Source of the DNA: Marsupella aquatica
Taxonomy: Eukaryota > Marchantiophyta
Direction of reading: 5' to 3'
DNA length: 64,000 nt
NCBI GenBank assembly: GCA_973895155.1
Contig: OZ316896.1
Location: forward strand, 5,890,001-5,954,000
Every line of letters starts with the position of its first letter. Positions within the stretch are counted from its first letter, which is position 1. The notes under the pieces are model-generated. The model ran no database searches and was not told the origin of the DNA. It worked only from the letters and a program-made list of their open reading frames with translations. Made by a program: the position numbers and the translations under genes. This document shows positions 22,478 to 35,568 of this stretch, piece after piece.

Positions 22478-22804
22478 ATGTCTGACCCCAAGGTTCTTCA
22501 AACCTATAAAAATCACTATGACACCATGGTGGGTGGCCTGGCATTTGAGAGGGCACAATGGTCGGAGTCTGATATAGAAGCTGCTAATGTCACTTTGTCA
22601 ATTAGACATCCAGGCATCATCCAAGATGCAGCAAACAAAAAATTACATGATGAGCTTGTACTGGAGTATTGTGAGCCACTACTGGAGGATTGTGAGGAGG
22701 TGCGGGAGGATTCAAGTTTTAGTTATGCCTATTATGAGATGTTATTAAAGGAGACTTTTGATAAAGTTGAGAGCATTCCTCACTTGAATAGCATTGGAAT
22801 ATAA
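22478..22804 (+). CDS. Hypothetical ORF of unknown function
   Basis: An ATG at 22478 opens a 108-residue frame (MSDPKVLQTYKNHYDTMVGG ...), acidic, with EYCEPLLEDCEE in its centre. A plausible splice acceptor (TTGTTCTTGTACAG) lies 20 bases upstream, and another (TGAAATTACAG) shortly after the stop, so it could be one exon of a longer gene. I do not recognise the protein. Its position behind a CACTA-type end suggests transposon cargo or an accessory gene, but this is only context. Confidence 0.3.
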   Translation: MSDPKVLQTYKNHYDTMVGGLAFERAQWSESDIEAANVTLSIRHPGIIQDAANKKLHDELVLEYCEPLLEDCEEVREDSSFSYAYYEMLLKETFDKVESIPHLNSIGI

Positions 22805-23724
22805 TGGCTGGCTTGCTGAAATTACAGGACAAGGTGTTTTCACTTGGGGCTAGATATGAGTCTGTACAATTCAAAAAACTCCACTGCCGAAGATGGCAGA
22901 TCCACCAGCATTCAAAGCTGTACTTGGGGCTGACCGTAGCTTGAAGAGGAAAGAATCATTTGTAGACAAGATGTGGAAGAGGGGAAGGGGCTCAGAAAAT
23001 TCATAGAGATGCTCCAATTTGCCTTTGGGCAGTGAGTACACAATTGAATACAACTCAAATCTCATTCTCATTCAAGATGCACCATCAACCTTCGGGCACG
23101 GAGTTGACACAACAGTACAATGCAATTTCTATCCAAGCTTGAATGCAAGATGGAGGCAGTACACAAGGAAGTCCAAAAATGGTCGGATCACTTTACTGAC
23201 GCTCAATCCTGATCTGCATCCACGGTCATTCGCTTACACAGCATAAAGCCCAATGCAAATCTTTGCACATTTCTCACTTGCTGTCAAAGGGAAAGCACAA
23301 AGAGAAAGCACCTTCAAATGTAAGTCTCCTGCTCCGTGTAGGGTTACTTACATCCCGGACTGTCAGTTGAAGAGTTCAAAATTCAAAACTCAGTGAAAGG
23401 TAAAAGTAAAAGTAAAAAACATTACACTTCCAGGCAGGGGCAGTGAGCTTGAGAGGTCTGGCCTGAAAAGTGAATGATGGTGACCAGGAGGGAGCAAAAA
23501 CAGGGAGCTGCTCTGGTACACTCTGGGGGTGAATGAAGTCTTCATTAATACTCTACTTAATGAGATTCCAGGGTTTGGTCTCTCTGAATCTCATAACAAG
23601 CCAGTCAGCTGCCCTCAAAGACCATGTTAGTACAATACCACCCAAACTCCATCCATCCTTGTAAAATGCCCAAATGTCTTAGAAAGGTATGAATCTACAG
23701 CCTGGCTACGCAATTATCTTATTA
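22805..23724. other. No confident gene
   Basis: Short peptides such as FKAVLGADRSLKRKESF (near 22905) and a 75-codon open frame at about 23019-23246 look protein-like but cannot be joined. They may be remnants of whatever includes the 22478 ORF. Confidence 0.3.
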
Positions 23725-24446
23725 TCCTACAAACAAGCCCAATGCCCGTGCGTTGCACAGATCATGTAGCGGCGAGACAAAAATGTCCAGGTGAAACAAA
23801 AACCTGAAAGCAAAGAAAAATATTGAGGCAAATTTAGATGTCCAGATGAGGCAAAGGTGTCTAGTTGAGTCAAAGATGTCGAGGGAAGGAAAAGATGCTA
23901 AGGAGAGACAAGAAAATGTAAGTGAGAAAAGGAAGCACCATGTTGCTGAGTCCAAACACAACCGCATGAAAGGAGAACATATTTTTTGTTTCAATTTGTT
24001 TTCCTCTGTTTTAATTTTAATTTTCTTAAAAAAGAATTTGTATTCAAAGTTTTTCAAAGTTTTCTAATTTAATATCAATATGTAAATTTAATTGTAAATT
24101 AATTTTTCATCTCGGGCAGGCTAAGGGCAGCTCGGACAGAGGCAATTGAGATTGAAGGGGTATGGATGGAGTCTGACAGTGCCCAAAAAACCATTTTTTG
24201 ATGAAGGGCTTGGATTGGTTTACACTTTTTCTGATTTAGTAAAGGACTGTGGACAATTTTGGTGGGATATATAAAGTATTATAGTAGTAGATATTTGAAT
24301 AAATAGCCTACCTGCCCCTTTTTGGAACCTAAACAGAGGTGCATTTGAATGTTTTCAATGACTTGCCCCAACCTTAAGTTATGCCCCAGAGTCACAGTCT
24401 AGCGGTTTCCACTCTCAACATCAGGCCCTGAGCTATTATATAGAGA
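23725..24446 (-). mobile_element. Possible non-autonomous Helitron-like element
   Basis: On the minus strand the segment begins A|TCTCTATATAATAG (TC start at 24446, target A before it) and ends near a GC-rich hairpin remnant, TGTGCAACGCACGGGC at 23759-23744. This resembles plant Helitron 5' TC and 3' hairpin ends, but I do not see a clean CTRR end. The body contains a purine-rich tract at 23765-23940 with recurring ATGTCNAGNTGAGNNAAA. A decayed relative of the hairpin end plus the same kind of tract is at 54662-55170. Confidence 0.35.
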
Positions 24447-27400
24447 TAGATAGATAAATAATTCCGTTTGAAAATCCTAACTAGTAATAAGTTAGCAATT
24501 CTAGTGATTGATTCTTTTTGCAAGGTAAGCATATAACTGAGTTCAGTCTTTCATGACCGACTCTATGGTCACGGACCTGGTTTATTGGCTCTGAAATCCA
24601 AAAAAAACATGAGAAGATGGTTGCTCAATGGCTCTAGGAGAAAGTTGCAGTGGGTCTAATAAAAAGCCTGATCTTTGTGTTTATTTTAGCATTGCACTTG
24701 TGATCCTGGCCTAACCAAATAATAATGTTTATGAGACAGTATTCTACAAAAATTCATATTTTAAATATTTGATGACTTGTTTGCTTTCTAAAAAGTATAT
24801 AATGAAGAATATTCCATATTTTTGGGTTGTAGCCCCTTGGTATACTTACTCTTTGTTGCAATATTTTTGTCAAAATAGTAAGAGAATCACTATTTTGGAC
24901 CACATGGATTTCTAGTGTTTTTTGGGGTTGACCCCCTAATGTAGCAACCAATCCCAACATGGGGTCCAGCCCTTATCGCCAGTGATGCACTGCATGATCC
25001 AATTGTTGTTGAGATCACTTGTAGATCTTGAGTTATGGCCCGTTGCTCACAGACGGTGACACTCAGGCGCTGACAATGGCACCATCCATGAGCCCTGGAA
25101 TTGGCTCTCTACTCTCTAGGATGGGCCTCAAGCCACCCAACCTCCATGTTCTGCTTGAATGGAATAATGCCCTGGTGCTACTCTCCATCCCCTTGACTTG
25201 AAGAGAGTAGCCATGTATCTCAACTCATCGCGGCTAATAGATGGGCTATGAGGGCTCTTAGATCATATTCCGAATCATACACACCTTTCATATATGTTGA
25301 TGGGGATGGACTTGCCACCCCCTGACTAGCTTTGGTGCCCTATTTTGGTCTCCAACCCATATCTTGTTGGACAAAATATTATGGCCTGTGACTCTGTTTG
25401 CGATACTACAAATGAGATCACGTTTAGGTGGGCCAGGAGCTCATGATGGTTCTACCACAACCACTCATGACCACCTTCCCTATAGTGCCTTCTTGGACTT
25501 AGGGGGTATTGTGATGGGTTGGCGACACCCAATGTATATAGGAAAAATTATGAAAGCAAACCTTATTTCCAAACCTATGTGACTCAAAAACAAAGGGTGA
25601 TGTTTTGTGCACACAAAAGCTCAAATATGGGAAGTATCTGTGTTCACCTGTGTGAGGTCCAATTGCAACGTGCGCACCAAAGATACGCCACTACTTACAC
25701 TGACCACGTATATAGAAAGACAAGTCACTTTTGTTACTATCAAGGACCACATATGGCGAAAGACAAGTCACTTTTTGTACTAGCAAGGACCACATGTGTG
25801 GAAAGTTGGTGGAGGAACATTCTTGGGCGGGGGATGGGGTTCTCCTCTGACTTATTTATTTAGGGGAATTCTCAAACTGAATCGGCTAGATCAAAAACGA
25901 TATTGTTAACATGAAAAACTTCCCTCACTAAGACAAAATATTGGAAAAAACAAGAAGCAATTTTTGGAAGAAAGCAACACATTTTGAGTCGATATACACT
26001 GTTGCCTTGTGCTCCTCTTTTGTGCCCTATAGCATTGACGAGTCCTGCACTATTCTGCCATTCCAGGTCTTCTGGCTTTTGCATCCTCCTTGCAAATGAG
26101 ATCAGATTGGGTTTATGATCTCAAAACTCATTGTTTTTATGTCACCCCTAAAATCAAACAAAATTACTGCATTTTCCCTTTGCAACGAATAGGACTGCCA
26201 TAACTCAAATAGCTGGTGCAGCTAAAATCAATCCAGACTGTCATAATTAACTCAAATAATTGGAATATGCAGCTAACATTAATCCATTGGGGGCAACTTA
26301 AGAAGGTTCTGAAGTTTTGGGGTAACATACTAAAAACCAAATTAGAAAAAACCTCAGCAGGACACTCCGTCGAGGTCAACAGTCATTCTTGCTTACCGTA
26401 AAACTTCTCCAATTTGTTTAGTGACGCAACTTTTTTAGTGACGCGCTGAGTTCTTTGAGCACATAATTAGAATAGGTAGATTTTTTTGATGCTGCTATAT
26501 GGCGGGACACACTTTGGTTACCTTGTCTTATTAGAATTGTTTGTTATATAATTTTATGTCAATTTGGTCTATTCTATGCTTTTACTTTGTATTTTTCTGA
26601 TTTTCATAATTTCTTTCAACCCCTGTAATTTTTTCAAGTACTTGGTTTTAAGTAGACATGTTTAAACTTTTTTAATCTTTCTAGTATAATAATTTATATT
26701 ATCCCTCTATTTTTATTGTGTATTTTATGCTGTAAGCACTCTCCATTTTCATGAGAATTTTTTGATACTATATAATTCTTCAAACACTCTCCAAACTCAA
26801 CCAGGCAACTAGGACACAATCCAACTATGTCGGGTAGCTTATATGTCTATTGTTTAAAAGAATTCCAATGATTATGGTTTAGAGGTCAATAGGTGTCACC
26901 TAAACGGAGAAGCCCCACCTAAATAGAGAGCCCCCCAAAATTTAGAAAGGTACAAAATTAGTTTGTTTCGCTTTCAACCACAAAATAATGTACTTACAAC
27001 AAGGTACACTGACTTGTACTTGTGTTTTACCCAGAGAGTTGTTTTACCCAGAGAGTACTGTTATCTATTCACTTTAACTATATGTTTTGTTCTATAATCA
27101 TTGTTTCAATATTCTTGAATAAGATAAGGTAGCTTGTGTTTCATAAACTAGTTAAAGCTTAGATTAGACTTTATTGTGAATAAGTTAAGATAGGTGTGTC
27201 TTAGAAGGGGCCAGCTATACAACAGGACCCTCCCCGCCCGCCTACAGTAGTCCCTAAAGCCTTTTGACTTACACTGGGAATTCTATCTAATCCTCGGTCA
27301 GGTATTGTAGTTGACGCGCTGAATGATTCCAAGAGTAGAATAGAAGAGCGCTATTATTATATTGCAAAACTAATAATCTATTCAAACTTAGCTCAAACTT

Positions 27401-27924
27401 AACTTGTTCTTTAGGAGTGACATTGAGCTATTCTGAACTCGTCGTTAAGCAGTGACATGTGAGCCTATCCTATGTAAATGAAAGAAAAGAAAAACAGTCT
27501 TCCATATTTGCAAACATTGATAAAAAAAGGGTCATATGGAGTTTATCTTGCTACGACTCAAAGGAAACTTGACGTTTAGGAGTGACAGATGGTAGGGCTT
27601 ATCCTATGTGCAAAAAAAAAACTCGCACTACTGCAAAGAAGAATAAAAGCTAGCATACTAGTCAATTTATTTAAAGCAACCTACTATTAACACCAGGTCA
27701 TATTGTTTTTGCGGGTTGGCCAGCTTTGTTGGGGAAACACTTCTTTTTCAGCATGATTCTTGTACTAGTGACAAGTGGAAACAAAGGAAAAGCTCATAAG
27801 TCTATGATAGCTGGATATATTGGAGAGAGGGTCATATATAGGAAGAGAGGTATTTATTTTCTTTCACTTTGAATGCAATAGCACTTGTTTTATTTCACTG
27901 TGCATATATATAAAAGAAGAATAT
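24447..27924. other. AT-rich spacer, no gene seen
   Basis: I find no coding signature. A 49-base segment at 25309-25357 (TGCCACCCCCTGACTAGCTT ...) has a diverged relative at 60807-60856, so part of this stretch is an interspersed repeat. Confidence 0.45.
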
Positions 27925-29056
27925 ACACAAACTTGTATAGAGAAGGGCCAAACAGAGTACAAAAGAATAACCAAAAGAGGTCCCAAGTGGGCAAAACCAA
28001 ATGCAAAAGAAATGAGCGAAAGGAAACCTCTAAGAACCAAGAAAGGGGAACTAAAACAACCGCAAATGGACCAAGGTCCTTATCATTCCTAGTTGGTGTG
28101 GCTAATAGCTAAAGGTCCATATCAAGTGTCAAAACTAAATCGGCAAGTGGGACTGAAATGTCCTCTAGGGGGGCTAGCCGTACCGGAGGCACACTAGCAC
28201 CCACTGTCAGAGATCCACGATGGATGGCCCGAGCTTGAGCACGTTGTAAGGTGACTGAAATGCGTTGGCGAAAGTGCGTGGTCAAAACAGATAGCGGGGG
28301 TCCGGTGGGACCCATCCAACCATGAACATCCTAAGCAACTTGTCAAAGAAGCCCGTCGAATTGATGGTGGAGATGCCCAAAGATCTCAAGAGCAAAAGGA
28401 GAAAGCTATCAGATGAAGCTCGGGTAGCATATTTGGCCTCCTTTGTTGTTGCCGCTCGTGATGCCACTGACCCAATGATGTCTTGGCGCAATGGGTTTGC
28501 CACTACTACATCTGCCAAAGTACGTTGACCCTCACGGACCATGGTAAGATCCACCCGTAACCGTTGTGATGGAGGACCAGGTAACTCGAGCACCACCTCC
28601 CGCCGCATGCTAACCAAAGAGCCAGAGAGAACCTGAGCAGTCGCATCTCTCACAGCATCGTGAACAACAATGGTTTCGCCGCCCAAACTGGACCGTAGAA
28701 GATGGACACCTGTGGCATCACAAGGCTTCCCACAAGTGTAAGAGGGAGATAAACCAGCAAGAAGTGGGTGGAGCAGCCCCATACGAAGACGCATGGCTAT
28801 CGAGAACTCCGTTGAAGACATCCGCAAATGAGGAATGACTGGATTGGCCTGAAGCCAACCTCCTGGGCCCGTCCCTCCGGAAGAAAGAATCCGAGCTCGG
28901 TCCGTGTCAGGTGCCTCGGTGAGGATGCTGGAGAGGGTGAAAGCGTGCATACGCCCAACAAGGTCTGCCTGAAGACGGACGGGGTCCAAAGATAAAAACT
29001 CCTGAAATGAAGGTAACGCAGCACGGACCGGATCTGGTAATGATGATCGCGGTGCG
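27925..29056 (-). mobile_element. 5'-truncated LINE-type retrotransposon, copy A
   Basis: The minus strand encodes the C-terminal region of the same retrotransposon as 48700-51190. Visible are SSILTEAPDTD, RLRMGLLHPLLAGL, the Cys/His knuckle CGKPCDATGVHLL, GGE, and TLADVVVANPLRQD. The reverse transcriptase itself is missing: homology stops at about 29056. In the knuckle the Cys present in copy B (HLLRC) is Ser here (HLLRS), consistent with decay. The 3' UTR homology with copy B extends to about 27925. Copy A keeps QEF-LSLDPV open where copy B has a stop. Confidence 0.75.
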
Positions 29057-30475
29057 CCAAACTTATCTAACTAGATTAAGTGTACTTGTTTTATTCTTCA
29101 TGCATACATATAAAAGGGATTGCCAAACTTATCTATCTAGAGCAAGTGTACCCCTTTAGTGTAGATATTGTAATTAGTGTTTTATATGAACCATTGTTTT
29201 TTCTTATTTCTCTTATGTAGAGATTATTGCCGTACTTTGATCACAACTTTGTTCGCATATCTAATGGATTTAAAGAGAGGCTCTGGTATCCAATTCCCAC
29301 AACCCTCCCGGGAGTTTGATCGGGTGTTTACTCTGCAATTCGTGCGGGACATCGGAACATGGAGACAGAGGCGACCGTGATAACTATGCAGTAGTACTTG
29401 TACTGTATTGAATTGTTGAACAACTGAGGGCCAAGCCAATCTCAACGAAAGGTGATGATTATTTTCCAATTTTGTCCCACATCTTTCATCTTTCACTCTT
29501 GAGTTCGATGTACAGACGATGGTGCTCGGAATAAGACCGACAGATTTTTGCGTTCGGCCGCAAATTCAATTCAATTTCGATTCGAAGAGTAGTAGCCTTG
29601 CTATGCTGTGCAGTGTGTTGTGTGATTGAATTGGTCCCTGGTTTGTGCAAATTAGAGACGATTTACGACATTTACATATCTATATACTACTCAGCAGTCG
29701 TCATGCGCGGGGGAACCGGTCGGTCACGATTGTAAACGTGGATGCGACTTTTGCTCTGTTTCCAACTGTAGTTGTATTTAAAGATCTGATTAATGTTTGT
29801 TCTACCCTGGTCACGCAATGTAGATCTGGAAACGTTACGTATGTTTGGTACTCAAGTTTCGTCTAATTGCGCTGATTTGATAACGTGCACAGACATGGCC
29901 GAGATCTCACAATCCGAACTCGATTGAGTTGAATTCGCACGTATTATTCCCGTGGCGTGCTAGTAGCTCTCCAAGAAGTATGTCACAGAGTTGCGGATTA
30001 ATCTCTTCTCCTGGTCAACACAAAATTGGAGTACTTTTAGTCTTGTTTTGCTGGCTATATAGGACTGATTGGTCGACTGGACCGCAGGTTCAAGTGGAAG
30101 TAGTCTCCTACCTCGAAGACAAACTGAAGAGTTCCTCATCAAGACAGACCAATGGTGCAGACTATCGACTTATGACTTGAAATTTGGCAGAATGCAAAAT
30201 TGGTATGGAAGAGAGTTTTCAGAAATGATGAATTTTCAGCAGTCTCGTGAGATGTTCAAGAACGACGATCTGCAAACGAGATCGAGTCATATATGAATTT
30301 GTCAACGAGAAGGAAGCCACCTCTAGATTCTGTTATTGCACTCGGTCAGTTGTATTGACTCGCAGATTTTCCAAGGTAGAGTCTTAACCTTGTTAGACCG
30401 TAGGGAATTAGAGAAGGCCAACCGAATTGCAACCGAAGCGGGGACGGAAGGCCATTCCAACAGGTACTCAATAAA
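29057..30475. other. Spacer upstream of the CRAL-TRIO_2 gene
   Basis: A short duplicated motif, GCCAAACTTATCTA-CTAGA, is at 29054 and 29114. The rest has no recognisable gene and may hold the promoter and 5' exons of the next gene. Confidence 0.4.
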
Positions 30476-33159
30476 ATGCCTGCAGATTACAAAGCAGATA
30501 ACAGCAAAGACGATCCTTCACATGACAGCCATGAACGAAGTTCCTCGACATCGAGCACTTCACTAGTAGACAGAAATAACTATGGTGCGGTGTCCTTGCC
30601 CCTGGACTGGGAAAACGAGCCACAGATGTCATTCTTGGAGAAGAGACCGGGGAGTTTGCAGGGGTTTGCAAAAGAACGCAATCTGAGCATCGCAGCCCCA
30701 ACGGATAACGACTATGAATCTGATGGAAGTGAGTTTTCCTTTTCTGGTACACCGGCTGGCACACCAGGCAGGATGGAGCGATGGAGATCTTTCAAGATTT
30801 CTTCGTTTTTTAGCCGCTTCCATAGACAATCGACCATGCCAAGCCTGTCAAGGATTCCAGCATCGCCGCTGCAAGGTCTGTGTGGATGATTGTATATAAT
30901 TTGACTAATCTAGATTTCGTTTTGACCATCACCAGATCTACACTCTTTGTTGTTTAAGAGCTCTATGTGATGTGATGTGACGTGAATCCTATTGAAATGA
31001 GTTTCGAGTCCTAGGGGTTCCGCAGGTGAGACACAAGGTAGAGTAGGAACGACTGCGATGCAGTATAAGCCAGTAGCCTGACCGGCAAGCAGCCAGAAAG
31101 AAGCATAGGTTGACTTACTATTGAATACGCTAAAGATATTCAACAGGGGTTTCACTTCAAGAATGAAAGAGAAGAGCAATCGCAGTCCGGCAGAAGGCAT
31201 GATCAAACCTTATTCTATTCCTGCAGGGCCTTCCGTATCGCAAGACGATATTTCGTTGAGGGAGGAGAGTAGGACATACATGGTGTCATACGACTCAGAG
31301 ACACCAGTTGCTTCACCTAGGAATATTATTTCCATCAGAGGTTTGATCAAACTATGTGGACGAGATACTTCTGGACGACCGATTGGTAAGCGTTTGATCA
31401 CGATCAACGAGAGTAAGAAATGATCAGTGTGAGAAAGACTATGCTCTAGCGAGTGCTGTAGTCTAAGTCGGATAGTAAGTCTTAGTTGGTCACAACCTTC
31501 ACCTATGAAAGTTTTATAATTTTTTGCTTTCTGAGAGGCAATCCTAATTAGCTGGAAGAATGTGTTGCTCGCAGTGGTTATTGACACGAGCTACTGCCCG
31601 CCGGCTTATATGAGATTTGTAGCTTTGGGACATATACGAGGTATGAAAGGTGGCTAACAATGCATGCATATTATCTTTCATTGGATGGATTGATGCTCAG
31701 GATGTCCCCACTAAGTCGCAGGCTGGTTAGAGAGATAGTGTTCGTCGGAATAGGAGTAAAAATCTGCTCGATGCACAGGCTGAGATAACAGCAAATCAAT
31801 GCTCGTCCTCTTGCAGAAAAGATGGAGCCTATAGTAGAAAGCGGAGGGTATAATTTGGTCTTCGTAATGTCGCCTAATCCAAGTAGAGCGGATGCAAGTA
31901 AAGATGTACGATATTCCAAGCCCCTGACTCGATAAACAGAGCTTAAATAATTAGTTCACAAATTTCGAAGCGAAAGCGATGATCTCACATCCAGTCTCCG
32001 CCACTGTCTAAAATGAAGCTGAGCTTTTGTACGGCTTTAATTGATTGTGATTGTGTCTGATTTAAGATTTGTGCGAACTTAAACCAGCCCTTCTCTTTGC
32101 CTGTCCTCCCTGCAATTCTTCGCCATACGTTTGAGCTTGCTGCTTCATTACTAGTATCCTTCCTAGTAATCCTGAAGGAGCAGGGGATGGCTCTCTGGAT
32201 GCAGGTGCCAGCAATGTGGTGCTTGGAGGTATATAGGAAGCTACCTTACTCCTACAAAAAAAATGTCGAACGAGTTGTACTCATTCACCCAACATTCGTC
32301 GTAAACGTACGTTCTCCAATCCTGTCAGCTATTACGTACAATGAACTTGTCACCATGAATAAGATGGTGTGTGGCAACCTTGTGATGCTATGGTGATTTG
32401 TCATGAGGCTTGCTTTCTTCGGAAGTGAGGTTGCTCCCTGCTTCTTAGACAAGATATCGTTTCACAAATCAAACCTGTACACATGGAACTTTGAAACCAA
32501 CGGAAATATCTGCTTCTTATTTAGTAATTATTTGGAAGTAGCTGTTTCTTTGTTAAATGATAGGGGCATAATAGGATCGCAAGCAGGTTTAAATCAGCGA
32601 AATGTCTGTGTTAGGACCTCAGTTGGTGATAAACATCCTCCGGCCCTTCACGAGCTCAAAAGCACACGAGAAGATAACACGGGTGCATCGCTTGGTAATG
32701 CCCCTTCCTCTGAACATTGCTTGTACCAATCTTGCCATTTCCTCTATAAGATCAGGTTGTTATGCTAAGTTTGTCGCGGCTTATAGATGGTAAGGTTGGA
32801 GAAGCGAGTACATTTGTATACATTTTGCACACTTCTGTATAATTGAACGTTTGGCTCGATATCGTAGAGGTACACAAACATCCAAGGTTTTTAAGTCTCC
32901 AACGACGGTTAGGTCGAACTGAACCACCTCAGTTTAGACTCTCTTATGTTCTATGTTTTTTCTTGTTGTCAAACATATTTCCAAGATTTCTAAAATATTT
33001 TTGTATGGAATATTTTTCATTCAACTGCAGGCTGATCTAGAGAAGGCCAGTAACGGCGAAATAACTTTGGACAAGCTGTACCTAGCAACGCATGTTTACC
33101 TGCATGACAAGACATTGACAGAGTCTGACAACATCGATAATTTCACTGCGCTAAGCTAG
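30476..33159 (+). CDS. CRAL-TRIO_2 (Sec14-like) domain protein
   Basis: Exons that fit together in phase are 31147-31385, 31575-31640, 31817-31897 and 32167 to about 32306/32310; then 32615-32694, one near 32870 of uncertain limits, and 33031-33159 ending in TAG. They give GRDTSGRPIVVID, EPIVESGGYNLVF, YRKLPYSYKKN and RVVLIHPTF, then INILRPFTSSKAHEKI: the core of the Sec14-related domain shared by p50RhoGAP and GDAP2-like proteins, which binds lipids or small GTPase regulators. The N-terminal part is probably the open frame at 30476-30875 (Ser-rich, NDYESDGSEFSFSGTP), but its junction to 31147 is not in phase at the best sites, so an exon may be missing. The C-terminal exon (ADLEKASNGEITLDKL ... 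NFTALS) is soluble and charged. Exact partners are unknown. Confidence 0.72.
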
Positions 33160-35488
33160 GCATTGTCCTGTCGCTTTGTATTGCTTTCGTTATAGAGATA
33201 CACTGCCGTCTCCCGTTGATGTATTGTGTGTATACTTCTTAGCAGGATTTAGCAGCGAACAATGGTCTTCATCATAACGACAAGATCTCGAGACAATGAT
33301 CATCAATAGATAGGTCTTTGTTAATCAATTGCGGCCCCAATTCGTTCTAGATGCTTTAAATATGAAGGTATTCATGACCCCTGCTGTCCACTTGGAGGAG
33401 TTAGATTTTTGCAGATACTTGTAGCCCTCCCAAGTTGTCAACTCTCAACTTAAAAAAGGGGAGATTCGTTGACTTTAAACTCTGCAGCAACATTAGTTTG
33501 CAGAAACTGCAGTGGTGAAATTGCATGCCCAGATACTACCTGCGCATAAAAGCTTGTTGAGTACTTTCTCTGTTTTCTTTATTTTCTTGAAGACTCGTCG
33601 AGAAATTTGCCAGAGTGAAAGTGCAGTTTCTTTTCGAAATGATGTGGAGCGGCAATTGGACCCCTAAGTATCTCTATCTGGTCCTTTCCACCTCTCGATT
33701 TGCCATGTGAGGATTTTCATTTCGGGATCACATTGGACGAATGATTTCTTCCAAATCCTCGCCGTTCACATCGCCCACACAACAAGCATAGAAGAAAAGT
33801 CGAGCGCAAACAAATTGAACTTACAAGAGCTGAAGTGCAATTGCTTTCCCAGCGTGGAGGTAGGACTCTACGTCGTGCGAAGGAGAAATGAAGAACTCTA
33901 AAACCGGCCAGCGCGAGAGGATTGGGGATTGAGTGTTGACCCTATACCGTATCTCCTACTCCGAAGGCAACTTGCAAGGAAGTGAGCAAGCTCGCTACTA
34001 TGAAGGCAACGTGACGACGGGAGTTTGTCACTCTGTCAATGCGAGGTTTTGGACCTTGCACTTATTAGGCATGTGAGTACGATGGAATGCTTTTCTCATG
34101 GAATGGTTTTCCATGCTGAATGTGTAGGATAACCTATGGCCAAGGGGATTACGGGCCACAGCCTTCAAAAAAGACCATCGATTATCAAACCTCTTTTTCT
34201 TTTTTTATCCTAGCCCCCAGAGTGTTCAAAATTACTAACCTGGCCCCAAAACTAATCAGGTTGCACCACATTTTGTATGTGGATTGGCTTAACTCGGCTA
34301 TATTAGCTTGAGATTTATTTAGTTTGCAAACATGGAGGTTCATGATTTGCCTGTGCTAACCCCCTCCAATGGTATTTTCACCCTGGACCAGGTTCCCCCG
34401 TCTGCAACTCACCTGACTGCATCGCTTGTTTGATTGTCTACAAGTAGAAACTATCAAATTTTGGTCCCATTCATTTCCCTCACTTCACTGTCAAAGGTCA
34501 TTTACCTTGGACAAATTATGAACCTCCACATGTCCCCGGACCAATTAAGTGTCATCTTGGGTTAGCCTTGTCAAGTTAAGCCAACCCACATATAAAATGC
34601 AACCAGGGGCGCATGCAACTTGATACAACACATTAATTTTTGGGGCAGGGTACTAAATTTAGGACTACTTGGAGGACAAGAAACTAAGAAAAAAATAGTA
34701 TCAAACATAGATACTAAGTGAATTCTTGCCCTATTTCCACCCTAAGTCTTGCACCCCAGTTTCACTACCCTCTACCTAGCCAACGGGTACCCAAAGCCTC
34801 CTAGCCCCCAGCAAAGCTTGCCAGGGTGTTAAGGCAGATAATTGTGAACAAACCTATAAAGAAAAACCATCAAGGGGTTTTCATAAAGGAGTATTGCAAC
34901 CCCGTCAGTTATCAGTCTATGGTATGAGGTATCAATTGCTCCCATCAATCCCTTGCGTGTAAAACTTTCTCCTTAGCGTGGCCACCAAGATCACTCAGCA
35001 GGGCTGCCAAGTTGAAAAATGGACTCAGTGAGGGTCAGCCAAGTGGAAAATTTTCAACTTGGCATGGCCAATGAGCTCCGGGGCATCACTCCAAAGGGGG
35101 GTCCATATCAAGCGCGAAATTTTGGGGGAAGAAATATACTAAAAGTTAAGTAAATAAATGTGTTTACTCCAGATTTGTTGGAATAGTATTGGAATATTCT
35201 TATATTAGGTTTAAAAACACTCTGATTATTATAATTCTCAAAACTGAATTAAAATATCCCTAATGTGTTTCCACAAAAATTTAAAATTCTTTTACTAAAC
35301 CTAATTAAAAAAAACCTATCCTTATTTGTGGGTGATGGATGGGGATAAAAGAAGTGAGGACCCCGGGCCACTGAAAGAAAAAAGACATGGCCAAATTGAT
35401 GTTCAAGTTTAAGGAGGCCACCTAGTTTCAGTGATATGGCAAAGCTCCAGGTTAACAACCTCCAATCATGAGAGCTCTGTTTCTTTTT
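33160..35488. other. Spacer, no gene seen
   Basis: No coding signature or recognisable mobile element was found. The first bases will include the 3' UTR of the CRAL-TRIO_2 gene. Confidence 0.45.
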
Positions 35489-35568
35489 GCCTTTGAAGGA
35501 TACTGACCTTCCTTCAACAACGATGGTTGCCTTTGAAGGATACTGACCTTTATTCAACAACGATGGTT
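35489..35568. repeat. 40-bp tandem duplication
   Basis: GCCTTTGAAGGATACTGACC starts at 35489 and 35529; the copies differ at about two positions. Confidence 0.9.
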
